Shown here: one piece after another, positions 11,641 through 23,200 of the stretch
Layout: each line of letters opens with the position of its first letter
Position numbering within the stretch: the stretch's first letter is position 1
Assembly (NCBI GenBank): GCA_013365365.1
Contig: JABVXU010000626.1
Span: 1-30,132, forward strand
Origin: Cruorifilaria tuberocauda
Taxonomy: Eukaryota; Nematoda; Chromadorea; Rhabditida; Onchocercidae
Length of the DNA: 30,132 nt
Direction of reading: 5' to 3'
Position numbers and translations under genes: made by a program
Notes under the pieces: model-generated
Databases searched by the model: none
What the model saw: the letters and a program-made list of their open reading frames with translations, nothing else
Told to the model about the DNA's origin: nothing

Positions 11641-12015
11641 TCCTTGCGTCTCTTTTTGACGTACTATTTGACGTAAGACATTTATATCACTGTTGTAGTA
11701 TTTCCGGTGGATTGTCATGCGTGTGACCCGCGTGCCCTCACAGTTTTTAACCTTATCTTTGCTTAGTGATAAGGATAGGACGTTACGATACATCCATACT
11801 CCCATTGTATCTACTGATAGATAGATCAGATCTCCTTATTTTAGTAAAAAAACTCCCCCGCAGTCTATTCTATCGGGAGAGGGCCATTGCTGTGATTCGC
11901 GGTGCTGTGATTCTCCAGGACTGTTCATTGCTGTATAAAACTGTCCATTTGGTATTTCAATAAGTCAATTCAACGCTCAAACCAGAGGATTCAGTCTAAT
12001 CCAAAATCTCAAACA
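11641..12015. other. GC-rich island, possibly a solo LTR, isolated exon or promoter
   Basis: By hand count the lines at 11701-11760 and 11881-11940 are 48% G+C and those between about 38%, against roughly 20-25% in most of the window. A TATAAAA sits at 11934-11940 and an AATAAG about 25 bases later. The segment can be framed as TGTT (11691) to AACA (12012-12015), about 325 bp, like an LTR with inverted TGTT/AACA ends, but the flanks do not give a matching target duplication. Short open frames exist on both strands (65 codons plus; 62 and 30 codons minus) and none is recognisable. Confidence 0.35.
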
Positions 12016-12275
12016 AATTTTATTTATCAGTGATTCCTGAAAGCAAAAAAAAATTCATGAAAACTTTAAACATTTGTGATTGTTTATCAAAATGAATTAT
12101 TTTTAAATGAGTGATTGATAAGTGTTAGATAAGTTTTTTTTTTCTATTAAGATAATTGTTAATTGATAAATTGATAACTGATAATTCTTTTTGAGTAATT
12201 CGATTATCAATTTATCACTTAATAAAAGATTACAAGATTTGTTAAATTAATAGATAAGATCTTCGAGGGATTTTT

Positions 12276-12495
12276 TCTCTCTCTCTCTCTCTCTCTCTTT
12301 CTTTTTTTTCATTAACGTTAGAGAGAAAGAAGAAATGAATAGATTACAGCTGGTTGTTAATTAGCATCATTTGAATGTTGTAATGATATGAACAAAAAGG
12401 AAAATGGATTTAAAAAAAAAAGATTGAAAAGAGAGAGAAAGAGAGAGGGGGAGATAGAGAGAGAGAGAGAGAGATAGAGAGAGAGGAAGGGAGGA
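12276..12495. repeat. CT tract followed by GA tract
   Basis: CT run at 12276-12300 and GA-rich run at 12431-12495, again in complementary order with about 130 bp between them, as at 3471-3698. The region between has no coding pattern. Confidence 0.9.
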
Positions 12496-12599
12496 TGTGA
12501 TGACTATCATGAATGATATAATAGCTAATTCGATTACTAAAAACTCGTTGGATAATTTTTATTCAGCTTAGTAGCAGTCAATCTTTTCTCGTCTTTTCT

Positions 12600-12930
12600 A
12601 CAAATCTTATATGTACATTTGTATATTTAAGTTTTCAAGTTTATAGATATAAATTTTATAATTTTATGTATATTTAAGTTTTCAAGTTTATAGATATAAA
12701 ATTTAATTTTATGTATTTAAGTTTTTAGGTTTATAAATATAAATTTTAAATTCTAAAAGTTCTCATATTATCAACTTTTTTTCCTTTTAAATTTTATATT
12801 ATTTTTCTCGTCGTTTCTGCAAATCTTAGATGTACATTTATGTATTTAAGTTTTCAAGTTTATAGATATAAATTTTAAATTCTAAAAGTTTTCATATTAT
12901 CAACTTTTTTTCCTTTTTAAATTTTATATT
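12600..12930. repeat. Nested repeat: TTTAAGTTTTCAAGTTTATA units
   Basis: The unit TTTAAGTTTTCAAGTTTATA followed by GATATAAA occurs at about 12627, 12673, 12717 (diverged) and 12846. The whole block from TTTTCTCGTC to CAACTTTTTTTCC is itself repeated about 220 bp later. So a small tandem repeat sits in a larger duplication. Confidence 0.8.
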
Positions 12931-13499
12931 ATTTTATCAACAGATTTATTTAATCTTTTATCAGATAGATTTCATTTAAAATTTTAATTCATTATTTTGT
13001 TTTGTTAAATTATGCTTAGCTACTCTAGTTGAAATTATGCTAAAAAAGTTTTTAACTTGTAATAATACTTAACTTAAATCTACTTAACAAGTTTTTAACT
13101 TGTAATGATACTTAAATTATGCTTAATAAGTTATTTTATTGGTAATTTCTTTTGCTAAACGTTTTCTGTAAGATTTTTTTTTCAAAACTTTCGCATGAGC
13201 TATAATAAGTGCGAAATAATTTTAATTGAATTTTTAATTTTATTTTTGGGAATAATTTTAATAATTATCCGCATTATCTTAATTAAAATTATTTCCCATT
13301 AGATTATCTAAAATAATCGATGGGCTTATTAAGAAAAATTATTTAAAAAAATCAAGTAATAGTTAATGGAAAAATAAAAAAAAGTTGATAAAATAATAGG
13401 AAATTTTTGAAAACTTGAAAAAAACTTGAAATTGGTATCCATAAACTGAAGAACTTAAATACATAAATTTATCTATGGGATAGTGAAAAGGAAAAAAAA

Positions 13500-13800
13500 A
13501 CGAATAGGAATTATTTTCGAATTTCGAATTATTTTCGAAATTGATAAAAAATAAAAGATAGTGGCAGTGTGATGATAAAACGATCAATCCCAATTATCAT
13601 TAATTTTTCATATCAGTGATAATTATTTTGATAATTTGTTTCTATCATAAATGATTTATGAAATTTCATGAAATTTTTCAAAATGATTATGAATTATTTT
13701 CAAATTGGTTTATCATCGTTTATTTTCGAAATTGATAAAAAAGTAAAACATAGTAGCAATGTGATAATGCGAATAATCAATCTTAGCATTCATTAATTTT
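13500..13800. repeat. Direct duplication, offset about 200 bp
   Basis: TTTTCGAAATTGATAAAAAA, then a TAAAA(G/C)ATAGT(G/A)GCA(G/A)TGTGAT block and CATTAATTTT, appear at about 13530-13605 and 13724-13798. A 76-codon minus-strand open frame overlaps and is likely chance. Confidence 0.7.
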
Positions 13801-14410
13801 AACCGGAAACAATAACATTCCGGAAAAAAAGGATTAATCCTTAATAATCAATCTCAGTTGAACCGATTAATGTTTCAGCAAAGTTAGCGAAACAATTAAA
13901 TAGTACTTAAAATATTTCAAAGCAAATTTAGGAGCTATAAGCTTTATTTAATTCCAAAATCTTAATGTTCCTTTTTATGTGATCTTTTATTTTGCTTCCA
14001 TGTTGTTTTCATTGTCTAATAATTTCTTTTCAAACTTTGAAATTCTGGAATTTACGATCAAACATTTAAAGTGCAAGAAATCCATTCAATTTGCAAAGGC
14101 TAATTCGGCAAAGCATGAAATTAAATCATGAACTTGTTTTCTTAAGCTAATTAAAAATTAATTATTACTGAGGATAATAATTAAAATTATTTCTCAAGCT
14201 TACATACATATTTCATTTTACTTTAATGGAATGATATCAAATATGTCATCGAATATTTCAACTTTTTTCTTCCTCAAATGACCTCTTCTTCGAATGTAAG
14301 CTTGCTATGATCAAAAAAAGAATGAAATAAAATGAAATTTCAATAAACTTTAAAAAAGAACAACTTCTAATGTTTTAAATAAACAACGTTTTAAATGTTT
14401 TTTAAAAAAA
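13800..14410. other. Gene-free AT-rich stretch
   Basis: No exon-like segment, repeat array or hairpin of note is seen. Confidence 0.4.
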
Positions 14411-14416
14411 ATCCAC

Positions 14417-14464
14417 CTGATATAAGCTAGCTGATATAAGCTAGCTGATATAAGCTAGCTGATA
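14417..14464. repeat. 14-bp tandem repeat
   Basis: Three perfect CTGATATAAGCTAG units (14417, 14431, 14445) and a partial fourth. The junction AGCTAGCT is palindromic. Confidence 0.97.
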
Positions 14465-14889
14465 GTATATCGTTAAATTTAATTTTGCAATTATTTGAAC
14501 TCTGCTAATGTCAGTTATTTGCTTTATCTAAAAAACTCAAATCATGAATTTACTATATATTTAGTCATAGGTATAAAGTAACTTGAGTTAAGTTTAATAG
14601 TCAGATTTTTAATTTAGATATTAAAATTTTGTGGATCTGGCATTTCTGCTTCCTTTTTTCATTTCATTCTCTTACGCAAATCTCCTGAATTTTAATTATT
14701 TAATTGCAAAAAAAATCTGAATACTTTTTTAAATGAATTCAATTTTCTAAAAAATTGAAATTGTTTTATGAAATTTTTTTAGGAATTAAAAAATTTTCCA
14801 GTTTTTGCATTTCGAAACTTCATGCAATTTATTAATTCCTTTACGATTGATCATTTCCTACCGTATCACTTGATCTAATCCACAAACAT

Positions 14890-15325
14890 ACAGTATCCTA
14901 TCTTAATTGATCACTTCCTACCGTATCAGTTGATATCTCTAAAATCATACAGTATTATATCGTACCTATCATTTACTATCGTATCAGTTGAGAGAGTGCA
15001 AAATTATCTCAAACAGCTGTTATCATTTTTAACAAGAAATAGTAAGCAACTGAAATGGGACGCTATAATTATTGAATTCTGATTTATCGAAATACTGAAT
15101 AACCAATTTTAATTCCTGAATATGGTTATTTTAATTATTATTACAAATTATTATTACCATACAATATTATTATTATTAACATACACATAATTTTGCACTC
15201 TATCAATTGATACGGTGGGAAATGGTCGGTTACGATAGAATACCGTATGATCTCATCATATAATACTGTATGATTTTACAGAATATCAACTGATACAGTA
15301 GGAAGTAATCAATTATGATAGAATG
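14890..15325. repeat. Long imperfect inverted repeat, arms about 120 bp
   Basis: The left arm (about 14890-15008) has units with CTTCCTACCGTATCAGTTGA and AAATCATACAGTATTATAT, ending GAGTGCAAAATTAT. The right arm (about 15188-15325) carries the reverse complements: TTTTGCACTCTATCAATTGA, TACTGTATGATTTT and CAACTGATACAGTAGGAAGT. About 180 bp of AT-rich DNA separates them. The arms are themselves loose 57-60 bp tandem units. It could be a degenerate MITE; no target duplication was identified. Confidence 0.8.
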
Positions 15326-15329
15326 ATGA

Positions 15330-15935
15330 TTTTGCACTCTATTAGCTGATAACTTCGGAAAGTGTCCCCTCAATTGAAAAAAAAGCTTGAATCTTTATTC
15401 ACTTCATTTAACAATTTTTTCTTTCCTCAATTGCAAGAAAATTGAGTCAGAGGAAGAGTTAAGTTATTTTGAAAGTTAAACTGAATAGCTGAAATAGCTT
15501 GATAAAATTACGAAAACGAATTTTTCGTTTTACTACATTTTCATGGATGCATTTTTCTTTCTTTCTTTTTTTGAAGTATTACTTTTCCCATATGAATTTT
15601 ATAGTTCAAATTTATGATAAATTATTCGTTTTCGTTTTAGTAAATTAGTTCAAACAAACTAAATCAAACTCTAACTAATTAAGTATTTAGATTGTACAGT
15701 TAATTGTCATTACTTTTAATCTACTAGTAAATCGTTTCAAAAAAAAAAATGTATGTAAATGATTTTTGAAATGCATCTTATCGTTTTATTATCATCTAGG
15801 ATTGATAACAGACAACAATAAAAAAATTTACACTATACTATTTATGATAAAATTATTTAATATAGAAACTTTTTTTCCTTCATTTACCAAAATATAAAAA
15901 GTTTAAGGCTGAAAGTCAAAATTTTAACTTTCAAA
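15330..15935. other. Gene-free AT-rich stretch
   Basis: No coding pattern. A small block (GAATAGCTGAAATAGCTTGA plus TAAAATTACG) at about 15483 is echoed at about 16130 as GAAAGCTGAAGTAGCTTGAT. Confidence 0.4.
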
Positions 15936-15937
15936 AA

Positions 15938-16107
15938 TTGCAATTAAGGTTTAAAATTTACGTTAATCTAGAATAAATACTATTCAAATAACGATTTTTC
16001 GAGGAACGAAAACTAAAATTTTTAAACTTAGAGAAATTAATCGATATCTGATTAGTCTGGTTTGTATTTATTCTGATTTGTAAATTTTAAACCTAAACTT
16101 CAATCTC
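15938..16107. repeat. Inverted repeat, arms about 45 bp
   Basis: The left arm contains AAGGTTTAAAATTTACG, TCTAGAATAAATAC; the right arm contains GTATTTATTCTGATTTGTAA followed by ATTTTAAACCTAAACTT. About 80 bp lies between. Identity looks like roughly 80% by eye. Confidence 0.65.
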
Positions 16108-16254
16108 TAAGGTTAAAGATTGATAAGGATGAAAGCTGAAGTAGCTTGATAGAATTACGCTGAAAATATTTTATCATTAATGTTTCATTGTTAGTTTAGG
16201 TAGCAATAAAAAGCTAATTTCTAGCAATCAAGCTAGGAAAAATTTCGCTTTTTA

Positions 16255-16375
16255 GAATTTTGGTTTGGTTGAAATATTTTAAGAACCTTTTAGAATTTTG
16301 GTTTGGTTGAAATATTTTAAGAATTTTGGTTTGTTGAAATATTTTAAGAATTTTGGTTTGGTTGAAATATTTTAA
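16255..16375. repeat. 27-28 bp tandem repeat, four copies
   Basis: GAATTTTGGTTTGGTTGAAA followed by TATTTTAA starts at 16255, 16293, 16321 and 16348. The first spacer has an extra GAACCTTTTA. Confidence 0.93.
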
Positions 16376-16549
16376 AATTTATTAAATTAATCATGAATTC
16401 TATTCCACTTCTATCAATTTATTAAATACAATTTAGAAAGATTTTAATTAATTTATATCTCCTAATCTATACCAATGATTATTTTTACTCTTTATTTAAA
16501 CCGTTGATAAATCATTTAGTTAATTTTTCATTAATTTCCGATAATCTCT

Positions 16550-16790
16550 TTGATACTTATTGCTTATTGTTTAATTGTTTATCGTTTCTTGTTTATCGTT
16601 CATTATTTATTGTTTATTGCTTGTTTATCGTTTATATTTTATTGTTTCTTGTTTATTTTTTGTTTTTATTGTCTATTGTTTATCATCTATATTGTTTGTT
16701 GTTTTTTTTTGCTCATTGTTTATCGTTTATTGTTTATTGTTTATTTTTTGCTTATCGTTCATTGTTATTTATTGTTTATAATATTGTTCA
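16550..16790. repeat. T-rich simple repeat (TTTATTGTTTATCG)
   Basis: Irregular iterations of GTTTATTG and GTTTATCG. Being free of TAA/TAG/TGA in several plus frames, it yields overlapping open frames rich in F, L, I, V, Y, C. These have no protein character beyond the repeat. Confidence 0.85.
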
Positions 16791-17214
16791 GCTTATTCAT
16801 AATACAATTTATGATAAAGTTATATATTTTTTAAGAACTTTTTTTTTCTTATCCATCTTCTATTTTTATCACTATAATATTAATTTATTTGAAACCATAC
16901 ATACTTACTTAATGCTATTTGAATCATTAGATGACTGATGATTCAGATAGCATTAAGACAGATCATCAGATATCATAAGATAACTTACTTGATATTATAC
17001 TTATTAAATTTTTTTTTCCTTAGCCTAATTTTTTTTTTCAGATGCTTGATCACTGTAAAGCGGATGAAATTTCTTGAAAGACATTTTCCTTTTTCATTAT
17101 TAATTAAATATTACCTCACAATGATATTATATATTTACATGGTTTTTTTTTCCTTTTTTTTTTAATTTTGCAGAAAGAAAATGTCTATCTTTTCAGGATT
17201 TGCACAATTGAGCT

Positions 17215-17960
17215 ATTATCACTTTGATATTGCATCATGATCACTTTGATTGTCACTTTGAGATTCCATCATGAAAATTAACGTCTATCAATGTTTTATC
17301 ATGAAAGTTAATACGTGCTTATTATGATGATGAAATGAATTGAGAATTATAATTATAATTAATGGATGAGTTGAGAATTATAGTTATAATTAATGGATGA
17401 ATTGAGAATTATAATTATAATTATTTAAATTAGTAGTATAATTAGTATTAGGAATATCAGTGCTTATCAGTGCTTTATCATAAAAAATTAACTTATGGTA
17501 AAATGGTAAAATGAGTTTTGAGAATATTGCTTTTTCTTATTTAAATTATAATTTATGTATTATATTTTATATATTATAATTATTTAAATTACAAGTAAAA
17601 TTAGCATTAGGAATATTTCAGCGTTATCAGTGTTCCATTATGAAAATTAACATTTATCATTGATGGATGAATTGAGAATTATAGTTATAATTAAAAAATT
17701 AAAAATTAACATTTACTTGTGGTGATGAGATGAATTAAGAATATAGCGATTTTCTATATAAATTACGATTTTTTAAATTACGGATTATAATTAGCATTAG
17801 GAAAATTTCATTGCTATCAGTGTTTTATCACGAAAATTAACATTTATCAGTGTTTTATCATAGAAATTAATATTTGCTCATAGTAAAATGAATTTTGAGA
17901 ATAATTGTTTTCTTTTGTTTAAATTAAAAATTATGTATTTTAAATTACGAATTATAATTA
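17215..17960. repeat. Complex repeat field (TTATCAGTG and GAGAATTATAATTATAATTA)
   Basis: Two interleaved patterns: a 31-bp unit AATTGAGAATTATAATTATA at 17338-17422 (three copies) returning at 17668, and a dispersed block TTTATCA.GAAAATTAACATTT with TATCAGTG at about 17270, 17455, 17620, 17815 and 17840. Spacing of the larger unit is 100-190 bp. Confidence 0.75.
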
Positions 17961-17999
17961 GAAATTCACAGCTGAGATAACGGACTAGTTCGATATTAC

Positions 18000-18740
18000 T
18001 TCAATGATAATTATTGTTTATTATTTAACTGAGAAGTAAATAAGTTTTTAAGTGATAACTGATAAGTAATAAATTGAAGTTTTTAAGTGAGACTATGTAA
18101 TAATTCAATATTACTTTAATTATCTTAATCTTCCATTACTTAACTTATGATTTAAAATAGGTGATAATTTAAATGGGATTTAAAATAGTTTAAAAATAGG
18201 TGATAATTTAAATACATTATTATGATTAGGAAATTATTCAAATTTATGATTTGGTTAAGTTGCATTTTATCAGTGTTTCAATTTTGAAATACTTAAATTG
18301 TTGCCACTAAAGCATATTGCTTGCAATCAATTCAATGTGATATATGCTTTCAGGATATAATTTTTGTATGCATGATTTAATTATTTAATTACAAATTAAT
18401 CTATTTCCAGGTAAAATGGAAAGGTAAGAAATGATCGATAGATGCTTGAAAAATAATTATTTGAACTGATCAAAAAAAGAACAAAGGTTTTTTTTTTTAT
18501 TCTTAATTGATCTTTGTGCTGAAAATTGAAATTTTAAAATATTACAAAACGAGTTCAAACTTATTACCAGCTATTATCAGTTAAGCGATTTTTTTATCTT
18601 TTTCAAATTTTATCCTAAAATAAAACAAAAATACGATCAAGAGAATTTCATCAGAGGAAACAAAAAGGTTGCAAAGTTTTTCATAAATTCGGATAAAAAT
18701 AAAATTATAAAAAAGAATTATTTATTACTGAATAAAAGCT
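18000..18740. other. Gene-free AT-rich stretch
   Basis: Short duplications (AAGTTTTTAAGTGA near 18032 and 18078; ATAGGTGATAATTTAAAT near 18157 and 18197) are all I see. No exon-like segment. Confidence 0.4.
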
Positions 18741-18759
18741 ATTTTCCTGAAATTAACTA

Positions 18760-18975
18760 TTGAAATTTTTTTTAAGTGCAAAAAGTCGTACAGACGACGT
18801 AAACAACTTCCTATTCGAAAATTTTAGCAAACTTTAACAAGTTGGTGATTTATAAAGAATAATCTAATAATAATGTTTTCAATTCAAATTGACCGTTGAA
18901 GTTTTTTAAAGCGCAAAAAGTCGCATAGAGACGAAAATTCCTATTCGAAAATTTTAGCAAACTTTAAGAAGTCGA
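18760..18975. repeat. Direct duplication, 130-bp offset
   Basis: CCTATTCGAAAATTTTAGCA followed by AACTTTAA occurs at 18810 and 18940. GCAAAAAGTCG precedes both. The second copy has lost about 8 bp. Confidence 0.88.
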
Positions 18976-19149
18976 TGATGATTTATGATGATGAGGAAAG
19001 GAAAAAACGACGAAGGATGGAATGTTACGAGAAATCTTTTCAAATTATTGATATAGCAGTCGAGGAAAGAATTTCCATTTCATTTAAATTTCTCATTTTA
19101 GAAAATTGTAATTATGAAAGTTTTAATTGCTACTCAATTAATTAATTTC

Positions 19150-19380
19150 ATATTTCAAATTTTTAATTTAAGTATTAATTAATGAAGTGTCAGAGGAAAA
19201 AAAAAGAGATATACAGGTAGATAATTGAGAGAAAACGAAATTATAAGATATAAAATAGATAAACTGTTTTAATTGTTAATAAATAGTAAACAAGTCGATG
19301 ATAGATAATTCAAATTTTAATTTAAGTATTAATGAGGTATAAGAGGAAAAAAAGATATACAGGTTTACTAGATAGATAGA
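19150..19380. repeat. Direct duplication, about 155-bp offset
   Basis: TTTAATTTAAGTATTAAT followed by AGAGGAAAAAAA and GATATACAGGT occurs at about 19160 and 19317. Confidence 0.75.
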
Positions 19381-19798
19381 GAGAACTGATTAGTAGGTAA
19401 TGAAGATAAGATTGATTATTTGTTGATTAAATTTGAACATTTTAAAAATGAAGTATTATGATTACAAAAGATATTCTGAACTTCGATTGAACTTTGAGTT
19501 TGATGGAAATAATACTTGCAAAAGTTTTTATCTCTTATCATTTATTAAGATAAATGATGAGTATACAATTATCAGTTAATTATGATTTGGAATGATGTAA
19601 CATGAGAAAATGCTAATTAAAATTTGTGAAATTTTTAAAATTCTGATACGTTAATAGTTATTCCTAAGGAAAAGGAAACTTTTCAACTTTTTTTTTTGTT
19701 TCAAATTTCAAATATGAGCTTTATTATTTTGTAATTTTCCATTGAAATAAACATTTTAAAGATGCTAACGTTGATATGACTGTTATCGTGAAGAATGA

Positions 19799-19950
19799 TA
19801 TCACTCATTAAGTTTAAGACATTAATTAATATCACTCATTAAGTTTAAGACATTAATTAATATCACTCATTAAGTTTAAGACATTAATTAATATCACTCA
19901 TTAAGTTTAAGACATTAATTAATATCACTCATTAAGTTTAAGACATTAAC
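19799..19950. repeat. 31-bp tandem repeat, five copies
   Basis: TCACTCATTAAGTTTAAGAC starts units at 19801, 19832, 19863, 19894 and 19925. Copies are virtually identical, so the array is recent. It lies about 190 bp upstream of the GPCR start codon. Confidence 0.97.
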
Positions 19951-20010
19951 TTTTTTTTTGAGTGCAAAAAATCAATAAAGTAAGACAAATGATATAATTA
20001 ATTCACCTAT

Positions 20011-20130
20011 CGGTAACTTTAAATGATAGGCTCAAGTTTAGAACAACTAGAAATACCGTTTAATGATAGCTTAAGATTCAGAATCCCGAGAAATACCGTT
20101 AAATGATAGGTTTAGATTAAGAATTGCAAG
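20011..20130. repeat. 40-bp tandem repeat in the 5' flank of the GPCR gene, three copies
   Basis: ATGATAG lies at 20023, 20063 and 20103, an exact 40-bp period. Units start with AAATACCGTT (20051, 20091; decayed in the first) and end with a 10-mer such as GAACAACTAG or GAATTGCAAG. A fourth unit would begin AAATT at 20131, so the ATG at 20136 sits where the fourth copy diverges. This is likely the 5' UTR or core promoter. Confidence 0.85.
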
Positions 20131-20135
20131 AAATT

Positions 20136-20264
20136 ATGAATGAAAGTGAAGTGAGAGAATGCGCAGAGCGAAATGAAGGATACGATGATTCGAGATTTGC
20201 TCTGGTAGTTTTCGTCGGTACACCGATTGCATTCATCGGGTCTATCTTCAATGTTATCCTACTG
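20136..20264 (+). CDS. GPCR exon 1 (N-terminus and TM1)
   Basis: Codes for 43 residues: a short acidic extracellular tail (MNESEVRECAERNEGYDDSR) and then TM1, which has GTPIAFIGSIFNVILL. The Asn before VILL fits N1.50. The exon ends CTG|gtaatt in phase 0. The start is the first ATG after an in-frame TAA 18 nt upstream. A further untranslated or trans-spliced leader exon upstream cannot be excluded; AG sites at about 20039 and 20081 are possible acceptors. Confidence 0.82.
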
Positions 20265-23200
20265 GTAATTCAATTTTAACTTAATTTTTATGACTCAAAC
20301 AATTTATAATATCAAGAATTAAATTTTATTTGAACTGATTTCAAGTATATTTCAAATAAATTAATTCAAAAAATCAGCAATAAACAATAAGTATCAGTAG
20401 CAAATAATATAAGCAATAATAGGTAACAAAATTAAACGATTAAATAAATTAAATAAAAAATTAAATGAGTTAATAATGGTTAATAAATTGAATAAGTTAA
20501 TGAATAATTAAGTAAATTAAATGATTAAATTAATAACTATTCGTCATTATTGAATTATTTTTAAATTATCCAGAATCAAATGCGTAATAGCAAATAATTT
20601 CATATATAATTGTAAATATATACCGAGATTTTGAAAAAGTATAACTGATCGGAGTAGATGATATGGATTATGATCAATAATGATTTGATGAAGAATGATG
20701 TAAATAATAATCATGATGATTAACAATAATTTGAGAAAGGATCAATCGTAATAATAATTACGATAAATAATGATTTGTTGAAGAATGATGTAAATGATAA
20801 TTATGCTGATTATAAATGATTTGATAAAGTATCAATCTTAATAATAATTATGATCAATAGTGATTTGTTATCAGTGCTAATAATAATTTTGATCAATACT
20901 AATAATTTTGACTTGATGACGAATGATGTAAATAATAATTATGATGATTATAAATGATTTGATAAAGGATCAATCTTAATAATATTATGATTAATAGTGA
21001 TTTGATAAAAGTTCAATGCTAACAATAATTATGATCAATAATGATTTGATGAAGAATGATGTAAATGATAATCATGATGATTAACAATAATTTGAGAAAG
21101 GATCAATCGTAATAATAATTATGATCAATAACGATTAAGAAATGGTACATCAATATCATTAATCCAATTTTTAATTAATCAGTATTGATTAACAATTGGA
21201 TTAATTTCAAGTTTTCTAGTATTTGATATTGGCAGTAACTTCAAATATAGTCATAGTGATATTTACAAATTATTAAGCTTTGAAGATTTTAAGCTAATTT
21301 AACTCTATTCATACTTGAATATAATGAAATTTTTGCAACACACTGCAACTTAATTAAAAAACAAACAATTTTAATTTTTAATTAACTAATTAATTAATTA
21401 ACTTAATTAATTTCAGATGATATTTTGTCATAAAAGAATCTTGAACTCACCGGATTTCTACCTTCTCTTCCTTGCGCTATTTGATATGCTTATTTGTATG
21501 CTTTATATGCCATCATTTACGGTTGACGCATTAGCTCTTTATTATCAAATTAAATCACTTCATCACTTATGGCATGCGTATATCATGGAAATATACTGTA
21601 CGAGTAGAATTGGTACATTTACGCTTATTTCACGCATTCATTTCACGTTTTTTTTAAGTTTCATTTCTTATTTTGTTACTATTAAACATTTCTGTGATTT
21701 TCTCTAAATAGCCAATTACGTAAAATTATAGATAGATACGTAAAGTATGAGAAATACGTAAAGTATGATAAGGTTAAATTAATGTATGCTAACGTAACGT
21801 AAAATTATAGATAGATACGTAAAGTATGAGAAATACATAAAGTATGATAAGGTTAAATTAATGTATGTTAACGTAGCGTTAAATTATAGATAGATACGTA
21901 AAGTATAAGAAATACGTAAATTATGATAACGTTAAATTAATGTATGCTGACGTAACGTAAAATCAATGTAATTTTACAATTACAAGTGATTAGTTTTTCA
22001 GTATGAAATTGTTTATTTTCTAACCTTTAACCCTTTAACGTTTAAACTACGAAATTATAATATTCAATAAATTTTCCTCAAAATTTTATTTAAAAACGAA
22101 TATTTGTTCTTTTTTGAAAAATTTACATTTAATTATCTGACATAAAAAAAAGTTAATTATTAATTTTAATTAAGTATTTATATATTAAAGAAAGTAATTT
22201 ATAATTAATAAAAAATATCTAAAAATTTTTGATTTCAATTAAAATTATCATTTTTCTAGTGTTTTATTAAATTTCAAAAGGTACAATTTTTATAATTTGA
22301 TAGAAAAGAATAAATAAATTTAATTATTTTTAATTTAAATTATTTTTAATAATTACTTTTTCGTTAAAATTATTATTTCCAATTAAATAAGTACAACTTG
22401 AAAAAAAAATCATCATAGTTTAATATTAATAAATAAAATTATTTTTTAATCATAATTTATTTTCAATTATTTTTAATTTTTAATATTTTATTAAAATTTA
22501 TTTTATCGTTTAAATTATTATAGTACAATTTGGTGCGGTATATATGATGTTATGTGCAACATTTGAACGTTTTGTGTATATTTCCAACAAACGTTACCTT
22601 AATCGATTTATTACGTTAGTTTTTTTTTTTTAACTTAATAATTTAAATTTAAAATTTTAAAAATTTATTTAGAAAGCGAATTAAGAGTTAAGAAAGCGAG
22701 AGGGAATTCTAAATCATACGTCATTAAATAATTAGTTTATCATCATAATCAACTTATTAAAATAAATTCGATTATTTGTATTAAATTTGATTATTGATTA
22801 TTTATCAGTGATTATTGATTATTTATCATCAAATAGTTAAACAAATTATTGAATTAAATCAATAATCTATCATTAATTTATAATAAATTTATTAAAAATC
22901 GTTTATTTATAATTACGATCATTGATTATGATTTAATTATAATCATGATTTGATTTTATTGATCATAGCTTGATTATGATTATGCTTTGAGTCTATTCAT
23001 TATGATTAATTTTTAAATATTAGTTAATTAATTACTTACTCGTTTAATATTTAAATTTGTAGTGATAACGGACGACTGATAACTGTTATTGTTACGCTGT
23101 TAATATCACTAATACTTCGTTTTCCGACCTTTTTCGATTATAAAATCATTTATCAGGAGAGCTGTCCATCTTTTCAGGTTTCATAAAATTTTATATTGTT

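Noticed and set aside
11617..11963. Two overlapping open frames on opposite strands in the GC island
   Set aside because: Neither is recognisable and both cannot be assumed coding. I describe the island but do not call a gene.
13363..13593. 76-codon minus-strand open frame
   Set aside because: It overlaps a decayed direct duplication and is rich in F/S/N from T-rich DNA; the second copy does not keep the frame.
16504..17165. Several overlapping plus-strand open frames resembling membrane proteins
   Set aside because: They are open because GTTTATTG/GTTTATCG repeats lack stop codons in several frames. Hydrophobicity comes from T-rich codons.
19799..19950. CRISPR-like array of regular 31-bp units
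   Set aside because: The units are contiguous with no unique spacers, and the context is eukaryotic.
21417..21707. 96-codon open frame as an independent gene
   Set aside because: Its first 65 codons are GPCR exon 2; the rest is intron read-through, shown by the good phase-1 join to exon 3.
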